Shown: positions 52,562 to 61,351 of the stretch, one piece after another
Layout of the letters: each line of letters begins with the position of its first letter
Numbering within the stretch: the stretch's first letter is position 1
Assembly (NCBI GenBank): GCA_016703105.1
Contig: JADJCS010000020.1
Location: 1-64,000 of the forward strand
Origin: Flavobacteriales bacterium
Lineage (GTDB): Bacteria; Bacteroidota; Bacteroidia; Flavobacteriales_F; PHOS-HE28
Length of the DNA: 64,000 nucleotides
Reading direction: 5' to 3'
Position numbers and translations under genes: made by a program
The notes under the pieces: generated by a model
Database searches by the model: none
What the model was told of the DNA's origin: nothing
Seen by the model: only the letters and a program-made list of their open reading frames with translations

Positions 52562-53501
52562 GGGTTGCGTTGTTTGCGAGGGCAAAGCAACCCCGACCCC
52601 TTCCCAGCGGGATAGGACGAACGCGTGATCGATCGGGACTTATCTCGCACTTCTGCCGGAAACCCTCCGGCGTGTGCCCCGTGTGCTTCTTGAAGAAGCG
52701 GATGAAGTACGAGGGGTCCTCGTAGCCGAGGCGGTCGGCCACCTGGTTCACCTGGTCGCTCGTGGCCAGCAGGTAGCGCTTGGCTTCCAGGACGATCTGG
52801 TCCGTGATCAGCTCGGAGCAGGTGCGGCCCGTGCCCGCCTTCGCGATGGCGTTCAGCTGGAAGGTGGAGAGGTGCATCCGCTCCGCGTAGGCGCCTACCT
52901 CCTTCATGGCATGCACATGGGTCTCGATCAACTCCAGTAATTCCTCCAGCCGCTCTTGCGCGTAGCCTTTGGTACTGCTCTCGGGCATGGGCGATGGTGC
53001 CTGTAGCACGAGGTCAGCGAGGAAGGCGCTGAGGTAGGCCCGCACGATGTGCAAGCAGCCCTCCTGCTGCGCCGCATAGGTGCGCGCGATGCGGTCCAAG
53101 AGCATCACCAGTTCACCGTAGCGCTCGGCGTCCGTTCTGAAGACCTCCATATGTCCAGCGCGGCGCAGCACCAGTCGAGCACCGTGTTCGCTCGTGGCCA
53201 GGAAGTCGGCCTTGAACTGCAGGATGTATCCGGTACTGCCCACCTTCAGCTCCAGCCGATGCACCTGCCCCGGTCGCATGGAGTAGATGGTATGCGGCTC
53301 GAGAGCGTGCGGCCTGAAGTCGCACTCGTGCATGCCAGTCCCTATGGTGAGCACCAGCAGGAAGTAGTGGTCGTGCCGATGCAGCGCCTGCACCACGTCC
53401 TTGCCGCCCAGCACTTGTTCGATCGACCGGATGTCGAACTCGTCCGACAGCCGCAATGAGGTGGGGGCTGTTGCCAGGCTCCTGAACGGTATCTCTTTCA
53501 T
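52473..53501 (-). CDS. AraC family transcriptional regulator
   Basis: The 342-residue regulator has an N-terminal cupin-like sensor domain (HRHDHYFLLVLTIGTGMHEC, YSMRPGQVHRLELKVGSTGY) and a C-terminal double helix-turn-helix (about 205-290) with LSTFQLNAIAKAGTGRTCSE and the family block VADRLGYEDPSYFIRFFKKH. A normal AraC protein would end about 5 residues after GFRQKCEI; here the frame continues 45 residues into the next gene, which suggests a lost stop (a frame with TAA lies one base away). It is a candidate regulator of the neighbouring redox genes. Confidence 0.85.
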   Translation of the reverse strand: MKEIPFRSLATAPTSLRLSDEFDIRSIEQVLGGKDVVQALHRHDHYFLLVLTIGTGMHECDFRPHALEPHTIYSMRPGQVHRLELKVGSTGYILQFKADFLATSEHGARLVLRRAGHMEVFRTDAERYGELVMLLDRIARTYAAQQEGCLHIVRAYLSAFLADLVLQAPSPMPESSTKGYAQERLEELLELIETHVHAMKEVGAYAERMHLSTFQLNAIAKAGTGRTCSELITDQIVLEAKRYLLATSDQVNQVADRLGYEDPSYFIRFFKKHTGHTPEGFRQKCEISPDRSRVRPIPLGRGRGCFALANNATHENENETAGVPEDLGRHLPLHYPLPGPVR

Positions 53502-53540
53502 GCGGCTTGAAAATAGGCCGATCGCCCACTTCTGCGCATA

Positions 53541-54869
53541 TCAATGGGGATGATGCGTATGGGTCGGTGCCTTTTCGGCGTATGGCTTCCTGCCGTCCAC
53601 GACATCGAAGTGGGCCATCATCCCTGCGGCATGGTGCTCGATGATGTGGCAATGGTACATCCATGTTCCCGGACGGTCATCAGGCATCCACGCGATCTTG
53701 ATCGTGCTCCGGGGCTTCAGGTTGTAAGTGTCCTTCCATGCCTTGTAGGCTGGAGCCTTGCCGTTCTCCTCGATCACCTGGAAGAAGAAGCCGTGCAGGT
53801 GGAAGGGATGGTCCATCCTGCTGGTGTTCGCTACTTCCCATATCTGCACTTCACCGACCATGACGGGTTCGTCATTCCCATGTACGGTGTTGTTGATGCG
53901 GAAGTCCTTTTGGTCTCGTATTCTGGGGTCGACCGATAACACCACTTTCCGGGTGACCGCTGCATCCTGCTCGGCGATCGCCTCGATCGTTCTCAACCGT
54001 TCCGGTATATGGGCAAGCGAGGATCCGCATTCTCCCACCTTCACCGTGGCGAAGGTCTCCCGTCTTGACTTCAGGAAGGTCGTCCGGTTATAGGCCAGGG
54101 ACTCGAGGGCGAATGTTTCTCCTTCCGTGAAAGGGCCGACCGCGATATCCACACGCTCACCGGGGGTGATCAGCGCCTCCGTGACCGCCACTGGATGTTC
54201 CAACAGCCCGCCGTCCGATGCGATGATCTTCAATTCCCTTCCGCCGAGATACAAGCGGAAATACCGCGCGCTGGATGAATTGATGAAGCGCCATCGCTCG
54301 GTCTGGCCGCCATGCACATCGATCACCAGGTCTTCCTTCCCGTTCAACAGAAGTGTGTTGCCCTGGCGCCCATCATGCCTTTCGACCATGCGCGGCAGGA
54401 ACCAGGTGGGTTTGGTGAATTCGTTGTTCGCATCCAGCTTCATATCGTCGATCATGAAGATCCGTTCGCCGTCCACCACCGGATCGGCCTCGCCATCCAC
54501 GATCAGTGCGCCATACATGCCCCGTTCCATCTGGACTGTTTCATTCTGATGCGCATGGTACCAGAAGGTGCCCGCATCGGGGACCACGAAACGGTATTAA
54601 AAGACCTCGCCCGGCTCAATTGGTCGCTGGGTCGCATCCGTACCATCCATCGACGCCGGCAGGGCGATGCCATGCCAGTGGATCGTGGTAGCCTCGCTCA
54701 GATCGTTGATCAAACGAACGACCAGGGTATCACCAGCGTTCGCCCTGAGTACGGGCCCTGGTACCTGGTTGTTGAATCCCCAGGCCTGGATGGTTTTCCC
54801 GGGAGCGATCTCCCAGTTGAACGAGCTCGCTCGGAGATCGTACGCTACGGTCTTGTTCTTGGTTTTCAT
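53541..54869 (-). pseudogene. Multicopper oxidase with one in-frame stop codon
   Basis: Two minus-strand frames, 54869-54597 and 54587-53541, are in the same frame and separated by TAA 54599-54597 (GEVF, stop, YRFVVPDAG). Together they make a 442-residue laccase-like oxidase with all copper motifs: HWHG, WYHAHQN, HPFHLHG and HCHIIEHHAAGMM. A single substitution (for example GAA to TAA) explains the break. No signal peptide is seen at the start. It may be a recent pseudogene, a sequence error, or a gene expressed by readthrough or from GTG 54587. It follows the metallothionein-like gene. Confidence 0.88.
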
Positions 54870-54948
54870 TTCGATCTTGTTTCAGTTGTGGTGGGGTTCG
54901 TTGGGGACCGGCCGGAAGGGGCGGCATGTCCGCCCCTTCCTGAACGGG

Positions 54949-55071
54949 TCACTGGCAGCAGGTGCAGTCTTTGCCGGGGCATGCGGCGCCACAGGCGCAG
55001 ATGGTACCGGTGCAGTTCGTGTTGCCGCAGCTCGCTTGGGTCTGTTCGACCGGCTTCATTGGTGTGTTCAT
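54949..55071 (-). CDS. Cysteine-rich metallothionein-like peptide, 40 residues
   Basis: The peptide MNTPMKPVEQTQASCGNTNC continues with TGTICACGAACPGKDCTCCQ: eight Cys in the last 26 residues, in CxC, CxxxC and CC patterns. This suits cluster binding of Cu, Zn or similar ions. It is followed by the multicopper oxidase gene at 79 bp, a combination that points to copper handling. It is too small and repetitive for firm family assignment. ATG 55071 lies about 50 bp after the -7-like box. Confidence 0.7.
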   Translation of the reverse strand: MNTPMKPVEQTQASCGNTNCTGTICACGAACPGKDCTCCQ

Positions 55072-55122
55072 GGCGTCGTTGGTTTTAGGGTCATCCCGGC
55101 CAACGAGCCGGGATCGACGCCA

Positions 55123-55180
55123 CAAAAGTCCACGCACCCGTTGCGGTGCGCGTTACATCCCTCGCGAGAAGGTTTACATC
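55123..55180 (-). promoter_or_regulatory. Metallothionein/oxidase promoter with paired GATGTAA repeats
   Basis: On the minus strand GATGTAA occurs at 55180-55174 and 55159-55153 (21 bp apart), then 22 bases, then GACTTTTG (plus-strand CAAAAGTCCA 55123-55132). The arrangement equals that at 50531-50588. It is in the intergenic region divergent from a Crp/Fnr-type regulator gene. Confidence 0.72.
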
Positions 55181-55315
55181 GCTCAGCGAACCGCCCTGCC
55201 CAAGGCCTTGCGCAACCTGACGACATGCCGATGAACTGCGCGAGCGTGCGCCATGCGGCTGAACATGTGTGGTCGACGATGGAGCGGATGGTGCCGCATC
55301 GCGCGTGATCCGGTG

Positions 55316-55323
55316 TTACTTTG
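55316..55323 (+). promoter_or_regulatory. TTACTTTG -7-like box for the Crp/Fnr gene
   Basis: It is one base from TAnnTTTG and 3 bases before ATG 55327, implying a leaderless transcript. Confidence 0.45.
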
Positions 55324-55326
55324 TGG

Positions 55327-55920
55327 ATGATGATGCAACTCCTCGCCTCCCAAGTCCCCGGTGTCACCGAGCACCTCTCGCCGGAGGAGGCGCGCGACCT
55401 GGATGAGCTGGTGCCCATCCGCACCTTGAAGAAGGGAACGGTGCTGCTGGAGGCCGGGCAGGTGGCTACCGAGTCGTACTACTGCATGAGCGGTTGCGTA
55501 CACCTCTACTACAATGTGGATGGGAACGAGCGCACCACCGCCTTCTACACGGAAGGGCAGAGCATTGCCTCCCTGAAGAGCTTTGTGAACCAGGTACCCG
55601 CCGACCACTACCTGGCCTGCGTGGAGGATTGCACCCTGGCGGTGTGGGCCTATGCGGCGGAGATGGAATTGTTCCGCCGCCACCCGCGCCTGGAATCGTT
55701 CTGCCGCATCACGGTGGAGAACGACTTCGGCAATGCACAGGATGCGCTGGCCTCCTTCATCACCAAGACGCCGGAGCAACGCTACCTGGACCTGATGGCC
55801 GCGCGGCCCGAGCTGCTGCAACGTGTGCCGCAATACCTGCTCGCCAGCTACCTCGGTGTAACGCCGGAATCCTTGAGCAGGATCCGCAAGCGCATCGTGA
55901 GCAAGGGCGCTGCGGTGTGA
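55327..55920 (+). CDS. Crp/Fnr family transcriptional regulator
   Basis: The 197-residue regulator has an N-terminal cyclic-nucleotide-type barrel (KKGTVLLEAGQVATESYYCM, VHLYYNVDGNERTTAFYTEG) and a C-terminal helix-turn-helix (QYLLASYLGVTPESLSRIRK). No Cys cluster of the Fnr type is visible. ATG 55327 is the first of three consecutive ATG codons. It is divergent from the metallothionein/oxidase unit and may control it. The 3' end is close to the convergent alcohol dehydrogenase gene. Confidence 0.9.
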   Translation: MMMQLLASQVPGVTEHLSPEEARDLDELVPIRTLKKGTVLLEAGQVATESYYCMSGCVHLYYNVDGNERTTAFYTEGQSIASLKSFVNQVPADHYLACVEDCTLAVWAYAAEMELFRRHPRLESFCRITVENDFGNAQDALASFITKTPEQRYLDLMAARPELLQRVPQYLLASYLGVTPESLSRIRKRIVSKGAAV

Positions 55921-55924
55921 TCGC

Positions 55925-56900
55925 CTACGCGGCGACGCGGATCACCACGTTGCCCTTCTTGTGGCCCTGCTCCACGTACCGGTGCGCTTCCACCATTTGC
56001 GGCCAGCGGATAGCTGCGGTCGATGACGGCCTTGAGCTGGCCCGCGTCCATGAGCGAACGGATATGCTCGAGGTCCGCCGATCCATCGGGCGCACCACCA
56101 CCGATCACGCGCGTGCCACCGAAGAGCTTGGAGCCGAGCATGTGCACGAAGTCGCTGGGTGCGGCGAAGCTGGTGAGGAAGACGCCGCCTTTGTTGAGGA
56201 GCGCTTTGCTCTGCGCATAGCTGGTGCGGCCCACGGTGCTGAAGATGGCATCGTAGGTGGCATCCACGGTGAGGAAGTCCTCCTTGGTGTAGTCGATGAC
56301 GCGGTCGGCGCCGAGCGAGCGCAGCAAGGCCACGTTGGCCGTGCTGCACACCGCCGTCACATGCGCGCCCATGCTCTTCGCGATCTGCACCGCCGCCGTA
56401 CCGATGGAGCCCGATGCGCCATGGACCAGGATCCGCTTTCCGGCACTGAGCTTCGCCTGCTTCAGGAAATGAAGGGCCGTCAAGGCACCCACGGCGAGGG
56501 TCGCGGCCTCCTCATCGCTCACCTGCGTGGGCGTGGTCACCAGCGCGCCATCCTCCGGCAGGCAGATGTACTCGGCATAGGTGCCCGAGCCCAGGCCCGT
56601 GGAACCGAAGACGCGATCGCCGGTGCGGAAGCGGGTCACCTTGCTGCCCACGGCTTCCACCACGCCGGCGGCCTCATGCCCGAGGATCTGCAGCTTGGGG
56701 CTGAATAGCCCGAACAGGAACCGCACCGCGAAGGGATCGGCCTTGCGCAAGCGGATGTCGCCGCTGGTGACCGTGGTGGCGTGGATCCGGATGAGCACTT
56801 CGTTGTCCTTGGGGGTGGGGCGGGCCACTTCGGTGAGTTGCAGCACTTCGGGGGCGCCGTAGCTCTTGTAGACGATAGCTTTCATGTTCGGGGTTTTCAT
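55925..56900 (-). pseudogene. Zinc-independent alcohol/quinone oxidoreductase, frameshifted near its end
   Basis: The MDR-family reductase starts MKTPNMKAIVYKSYGAPEVL and has the NAD(P)-binding GASGSIGTAAVQIAKSMGAH region near residue 150 and FGSTGLGSGTYAEYI. In the actual frame the C-terminus after VIDRSYPLA is lost and the frame runs to 55848. One extra C near 56002 restores QMVEAHRYVEQGHKKGNVVI, RVAA and a stop at 55925, the expected end of about 324 residues. This may be a true frameshift or a sequence error. It is convergent with the Crp-type gene. Confidence 0.8.
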
Positions 56901-57116
56901 GCGGCAAAGGTTCCCCGGTAGCTGCTCATGATCCGTTGACGATGGGTAAGAAGTGACGGGGAACGGATGCTGCACAACCACCGAATGCCGGCCGTTCGCG
57001 CCCGGCGCTGCGCGATGCGGCAACGGGGGCCGCCCACAGCGAACGAGCCAGGGATCAGCGCAAGCCGGTGCGATGAACGGAAGAAGGAGACCGTATGCCC
57101 CTATGGAGGTGCGCTG

Positions 57117-58259
57117 CTAGGTGATGACCGTCGCTGCGACACGCGTGCAGGCCAGTGCCTCCGCGAGCTTCTTCAGGTTCTTCAACTGCGCACGCTGCAT
57201 CAGCGCATGCACTGGAGGGAAGACCACCGCACCCTGCAACCAGGCCGACCAAGGTGGGTCGCCAATGCCCCGCACGCGGGTCACCAGACGGGTGGCATCG
57301 CTGCCGATGGGTTCCAGTACGAAGGACCAGCTGGTACGGATGTGCCCGCCCATGCGCTCCGCCTCCGCGCCGAGCACAAGGCAACGCAGAGGCTGTACCT
57401 CACTCACGGTATATCCGCCATCCAATCCGGGCGTGGCATGCACGGTTTCGCCCACGCACCGTTCGGTCCATTCCGTGCGCAGCTCGGCCACGCTCGGTTC
57501 CCCGCCATGGTCCAGCGCATCGATGCTGTACCAGCCACCGCGGTCGCAGCCCAGTTGCATCAGCCACGGCCACACCAGGGAAGGCGGAGCTTCGATGTCG
57601 ATGGCATGCGTGAGGGAATACGGCGCATCCGGTAGAATGGCATCCCCCGGCAGGTCGCGGTGGTCGTCCTCGGGACGCGGCGCCTTTCCCAGCTGCGCTT
57701 CGAGGTGAGCCATCGCCGAGGTGCGGATCAGGTGGGAGAACGGACCGATCAGGCGGAAGTAGTTGGTCTGTTTGCGCCAGCTGGTGTCATCCGTGGCGGT
57801 CACGCGTAGCTCAAGTGTGATCCATGACCCGCCTTCGCGGGCCTGCCCGCCGTGGCGGGGCTCCACGCGAATGCACCAGGCCACTTTGCCCCAGCCGGGT
57901 TCATGGAAGGAGGCGAAGTCCCTCGGCGCCACATCATGGAAGGGAATGTTCAGGTGCCAGAACTGCCCGATCGCACCCACCACCACCTCTTCGCCAGGCT
58001 TCTCATCCAGCAGCATGAAGCCGTGACCGTGCGACGCGATGTCGTCCACCCCCAGACCACTGTCCTTGGACAGAGGAACGTCCACCCCACGCATGCGGTC
58101 GGGCAGCGTGCGCAGGTCGAAGAGGAAGCGCACCCAGGGAATGGTGGCGCCATCGAAGTGCCGCGCGACCTCCCAGGCTTTCGCAGGCGGTGCGTTCACG
58201 GCGATGCGGTGGATCTCCACGTGGCGCGGACGGGGCAGGTGGTGCTGGATGAGGCGCAT
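57117..58259 (-). CDS. Tandem SRPBCC-domain protein
   Basis: The 380-residue protein seems to hold two START/SRPBCC-like (lipid- or ligand-binding) domains. The first, about 15-180, begins VEIHRIAVNAPPAKAWEVAR; the second, about 210-355, has HAIDIEAPPSLVWPWLMQLG and YTVSEVQPLRCLVLGAEAER. The ligand is unknown. Cytoplasmic, no signal peptide. It lies in a region with oxidoreductase genes. Confidence 0.78.
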   Translation of the reverse strand: MRLIQHHLPRPRHVEIHRIAVNAPPAKAWEVARHFDGATIPWVRFLFDLRTLPDRMRGVDVPLSKDSGLGVDDIASHGHGFMLLDEKPGEEVVVGAIGQFWHLNIPFHDVAPRDFASFHEPGWGKVAWCIRVEPRHGGQAREGGSWITLELRVTATDDTSWRKQTNYFRLIGPFSHLIRTSAMAHLEAQLGKAPRPEDDHRDLPGDAILPDAPYSLTHAIDIEAPPSLVWPWLMQLGCDRGGWYSIDALDHGGEPSVAELRTEWTERCVGETVHATPGLDGGYTVSEVQPLRCLVLGAEAERMGGHIRTSWSFVLEPIGSDATRLVTRVRGIGDPPWSAWLQGAVVFPPVHALMQRAQLKNLKKLAEALACTRVAATVIT

Positions 58260-58411
58260 GGGTCGAAGGGGTATCGCGAAACTTGTTGGGCGGAACGGAG
58301 GCTGAGCTGATGGATGTCAGGGGTCCATGGCATCCATGGAAGTCGTCGGCAGTCCAGCAAGAAGAAGGGCCGGAAGCGAACGTGATCATCGTACCGATCC
58401 GCAAGCACCCG

Positions 58412-58948
58412 CTAACGCACGTATTCGGACTGCACCAAGCCGCCGGGGAAGGTGCGACTGGCGACCAGCTTCAGACGGATGTCCTTCTCCAAGGCGCCGA
58501 ACAACGGAACGCCTTGTCCGATGAGCACCGGCAGCTGGCTGATGATGAGCCGATCGATCAAGCAGGCGCGGAGGAACCGCTGGATGGTGCCCCCACCATC
58601 CTCATAAAGACGGTAGTGGCCTTTGTCGGCGAGATCAGCCACAATCTGCTCAGGCGGTGCGTTCATCACGTCCACATCGGCACCGCGGGCGCGCGCGGCG
58701 GTGAGGTCCACCTGCCCGCTGCTGAGCACGATGACCTTCTTGGTATAGGGCCAGGTGGCGAAGGACATCACGGTCTCGAAGGTCTTCCGGCCCATGACGA
58801 TGGCGTCGATCCCGGCCATGAACGTATCGTAGCCGTTATCCCCGAGCGGAGCCGTCCCGTCACCCTCCAGAAAATCGAGCGTGCCATCCGCACGGGCAAT
58901 GAACCCGTCCAAGCTGACGCCAACGAACACGGAACAGATGGTGTTCAT
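58412..58948 (-). CDS. Dihydrofolate reductase-like (RibD C-terminal) protein
   Basis: The 178-residue protein has the pattern of bacterial DHFR/RibD-C proteins: SVFVGVSLDGFIARADGTLD at the start, AIVMGRKTFETVMSFATWPY, and LYEDGGGTIQRFLRACLIDR with LIISQLPVLIGQGVPLFGAL. Substrate unknown. ATG 58948 begins the conserved part; TTACTTTG (minus strand 58979-58972) is 23 bp upstream. Confidence 0.88.
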   Translation of the reverse strand: MNTICSVFVGVSLDGFIARADGTLDFLEGDGTAPLGDNGYDTFMAGIDAIVMGRKTFETVMSFATWPYTKKVIVLSSGQVDLTAARARGADVDVMNAPPEQIVADLADKGHYRLYEDGGGTIQRFLRACLIDRLIISQLPVLIGQGVPLFGALEKDIRLKLVASRTFPGGLVQSEYVR

Positions 58949-59152
58949 GTTGATCACGAAAGGTCCGATGCCAAAGTAAAAGGGAGTGGGTGGGTCTGGC
59001 GCATGCAGAAAGCCTGCGAGACCGGGCAGCGTGGGACACCGATAGATCGGGGCAGGCCGACAGAAGAAGTGGCGGAAGTGGACGGTGAGGTCTGCCCATG
59101 TGGGCGCACGGTCACGAGGCGGCGACCTTGCGAAGGCATGGTTGTCATCTCC

Positions 59153-60211
59153 TTAGCGCAACACCACGAAGCGTGAGACGGGTGCCAAGGGCCTGCCTTG
59201 TTGCAGTGCTTGGAACAGATGCACGCCTTCGGGCAGCTCGGCCGTTCCTATCACGTGCGGACCGCGCGCAGGTAAGAGGCCGCTGCGCAGCGTGCGACCC
59301 TGCAGATCCACGATGCGCCAGGTGGCACCGGGTTCCAGTGCCCCGGTCCAATGCACGGTGAGCGCATCACCAGCAGGGGCCGTACGGAGCGACCACGGGT
59401 GTGCGGTATCCACGGCATCCACGCCAGTTATCAGGTAGTAGAAAGGTTCGGAAGGCCGGTGGCATGGGCCCGCAGGTAGCACCCGCACGGTGTAGTCACC
59501 GGCCACGGTCGGCTCGATGCAGGCGGTGTTCACACCGGGGATCACCACACCGTTCAGCGACCATTCATAAGATGCGGCGGCGAGGTTCGCGCAGAGCCCA
59601 CCGAACAAGGTGGTGAGGGTGGGTTGTACGGACGGGTCGAAGATCATGTCCACTTCCAGGTCGAGACCCGTGAGCAGATCGGGGCACACGTCCGGTGCGG
59701 CCTGCGCGTAATAGCTGCCGGTGGTGGTGATAGTGAGCATGGGGGCGGTAACGCCCGGGATGGGTAAACCGTCCTTGAACCAGGTGATGTTCGCGAAGTA
59801 TGGCGCGCTGAGGGTGAGCAGCACCGTATCGCCTTGGCAGTAATGGGGCGTGCCGTCGTTTTCGATCTCGTGCGGGGTGGCACCGGTGGCGAACACGCTG
59901 GGTGCAATGAAGGCCCATCCGTTCACGTGCGCACTGTCGCTATGCGCCGTGCAGCCGTCCAAGGAGACCTCTACACTGAAGTCGAAGGTGACACTGGAAT
60001 AATAGTCCACTGCCAGGCTTTGCGCGTTGGCACCAGGGATGGCCACACCGTCCTTGTACCATTGGTAGCTGTCGTACACCTGGGTGGTGAGCGTGTCCGT
60101 GGTGAGCGGGCACATCATCAGGTACGGCGGATCGATGGTGGGGGTGAAGTTGCATTGGGCCTGAAGCTGCACGGCTGTGGTGAGCGCGGCCAGGAGGAAA
60201 AGTGGTCGCAT
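59153..60211 (-). CDS. Secreted Ig-like protein with T9SS type A signal
   Basis: The 352-residue protein starts MRPLFLLAALTTAVQLQAQC (signal peptide). The middle carries Ig/PKD-like repeats with SYQWYKDGVAIPGANAQSLA, NITWFKDGLPIPGVTAPMLT and SYEWSLNGVVIPGVNTACIE. The end is a sorting domain (TWRIVDLQGRTLRSGLL, HVIGTAELPEGVHLF, VSRFVVLR). It is likely exported by T9SS. ATG 60211 was chosen for the signal peptide. No adjacent partner is evident. Confidence 0.85.
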   Translation of the reverse strand: MRPLFLLAALTTAVQLQAQCNFTPTIDPPYLMMCPLTTDTLTTQVYDSYQWYKDGVAIPGANAQSLAVDYYSSVTFDFSVEVSLDGCTAHSDSAHVNGWAFIAPSVFATGATPHEIENDGTPHYCQGDTVLLTLSAPYFANITWFKDGLPIPGVTAPMLTITTTGSYYAQAAPDVCPDLLTGLDLEVDMIFDPSVQPTLTTLFGGLCANLAAASYEWSLNGVVIPGVNTACIEPTVAGDYTVRVLPAGPCHRPSEPFYYLITGVDAVDTAHPWSLRTAPAGDALTVHWTGALEPGATWRIVDLQGRTLRSGLLPARGPHVIGTAELPEGVHLFQALQQGRPLAPVSRFVVLR

Positions 60212-60438
60212 GATCGGGTGTGTGGTGTTGTCGGTGTCTGTGTCGGTGGAGCCCACCAAAATGTGACAGGTGATCCGTTCGTGTTGGCTCCGTTCCGGCA
60301 GGCGCAAAGGTTCCCAGGTGTTGCGACATGGCCACTTGATGTGCGTCAAGAAACCGCAGCGCAGTGAGGTTGCCCCCGCGCAGGTGCATTGTGACGTGCA
60401 CCCACATGCGAAGGGAAGAACGCAAGTGGGCCGAAGGA

Positions 60439-61071
60439 TCAGGATGCCGCTTTCACGGGCCGCAGCAAGAACACCGCAGCGATCGCACCCGCCACCAGCA
60501 GGCCGATATCCTCACGTATGCCCAGCTTGATCGCCGCCATGAAGCCGATCAGCGACCATAGCAGGGGTATGGCCAGGATCCACCAAGGGACCTTGCCTGT
60601 TGTACAGAACAGAAGCCCGAGGGTGAAGATCGTGGTGGGGCACGGCAGTCCGAAGGAGGGAGCGTTCGGGTAGACGTGGCCCATGGCCGCGCCGAGCATT
60701 GGATAGATGATCAGGGCATAGAGAAGCAGTGCGATACCCAAAACGCCGCGTAGACCGTTCGGTCGCTGGAACAGGAGCTGCCCCCGCTGCCCCGCGAAAA
60801 GGAACAGGAGCCCCTGCAACACGAAGAGCGCGCCGAAGGCATAGGCGGCTTTGTTGATGCTCGCGAAGTGCAGCCAGTGGTATGCGATGCCCATCCACAG
60901 CCACAGGAAGCCGAGCACGGTCGCGATCCAGCCGTCGCGCGCAACTTTGCTGAAGGGGAGAAGCACTGCGAGCAAGGCCACGGCGTACAGCAGGATCTGC
61001 GCCGGCCACACGGCCACATTGTACGCTGCGAAAACGGCCATGAACTGGTCGACGGTGAAGGGCAGTTCCAT
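60439..61071 (-). CDS. DUF6064 integral membrane protein
   Basis: The 210-residue protein starts MELPFTVDQFMAVFAAYNVA and has about seven hydrophobic segments (AQILLYAVALLAVLLPFSKV, FLWLWMGIAYHWLHFASINK, ALFVLQGLLFLFAGQ, GVLGIALLLYALIIYPMLGA, TTIFTLGLLFCTTGK and others). It fits DUF6064, whose role is unknown. It is followed on the same strand by the T9SS gene after 227 bp with no gene. Confidence 0.85.
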   Translation of the reverse strand: MELPFTVDQFMAVFAAYNVAVWPAQILLYAVALLAVLLPFSKVARDGWIATVLGFLWLWMGIAYHWLHFASINKAAYAFGALFVLQGLLFLFAGQRGQLLFQRPNGLRGVLGIALLLYALIIYPMLGAAMGHVYPNAPSFGLPCPTTIFTLGLLFCTTGKVPWWILAIPLLWSLIGFMAAIKLGIREDIGLLVAGAIAAVFLLRPVKAAS

Positions 61072-61351
61072 GAGGTCGTCGCTTGGTTGCTTGTCTAAGG
61101 AAGAGCAGGGTACCGATGCATGGGCTGATGGATATCATTTTGATGACGACTCATGACCTCGGCGGACTGAGAGACGGGGCAGCGGGGCCGGCAAGAAGAA
61201 GGGGCTGAAGTAGAACGGTCGGGTTACTTGTTGGGGAATCAGTGCCACAAACCGCAGGGTCGTCCGCTCAGAACAGAGGACCGAGCGTTCCAAGGGTGGG
61301 AGGAGACCGTTCGTGGCAGTAAAAGATCGGCCCAAAACGGTTCTGTCACCA

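Noticed and set aside
61135..61335. Minus-strand open frame of 66 residues
   Set aside because: No start context, promoter box or family signature; the 61072-61351 gap appears to contain no gene.
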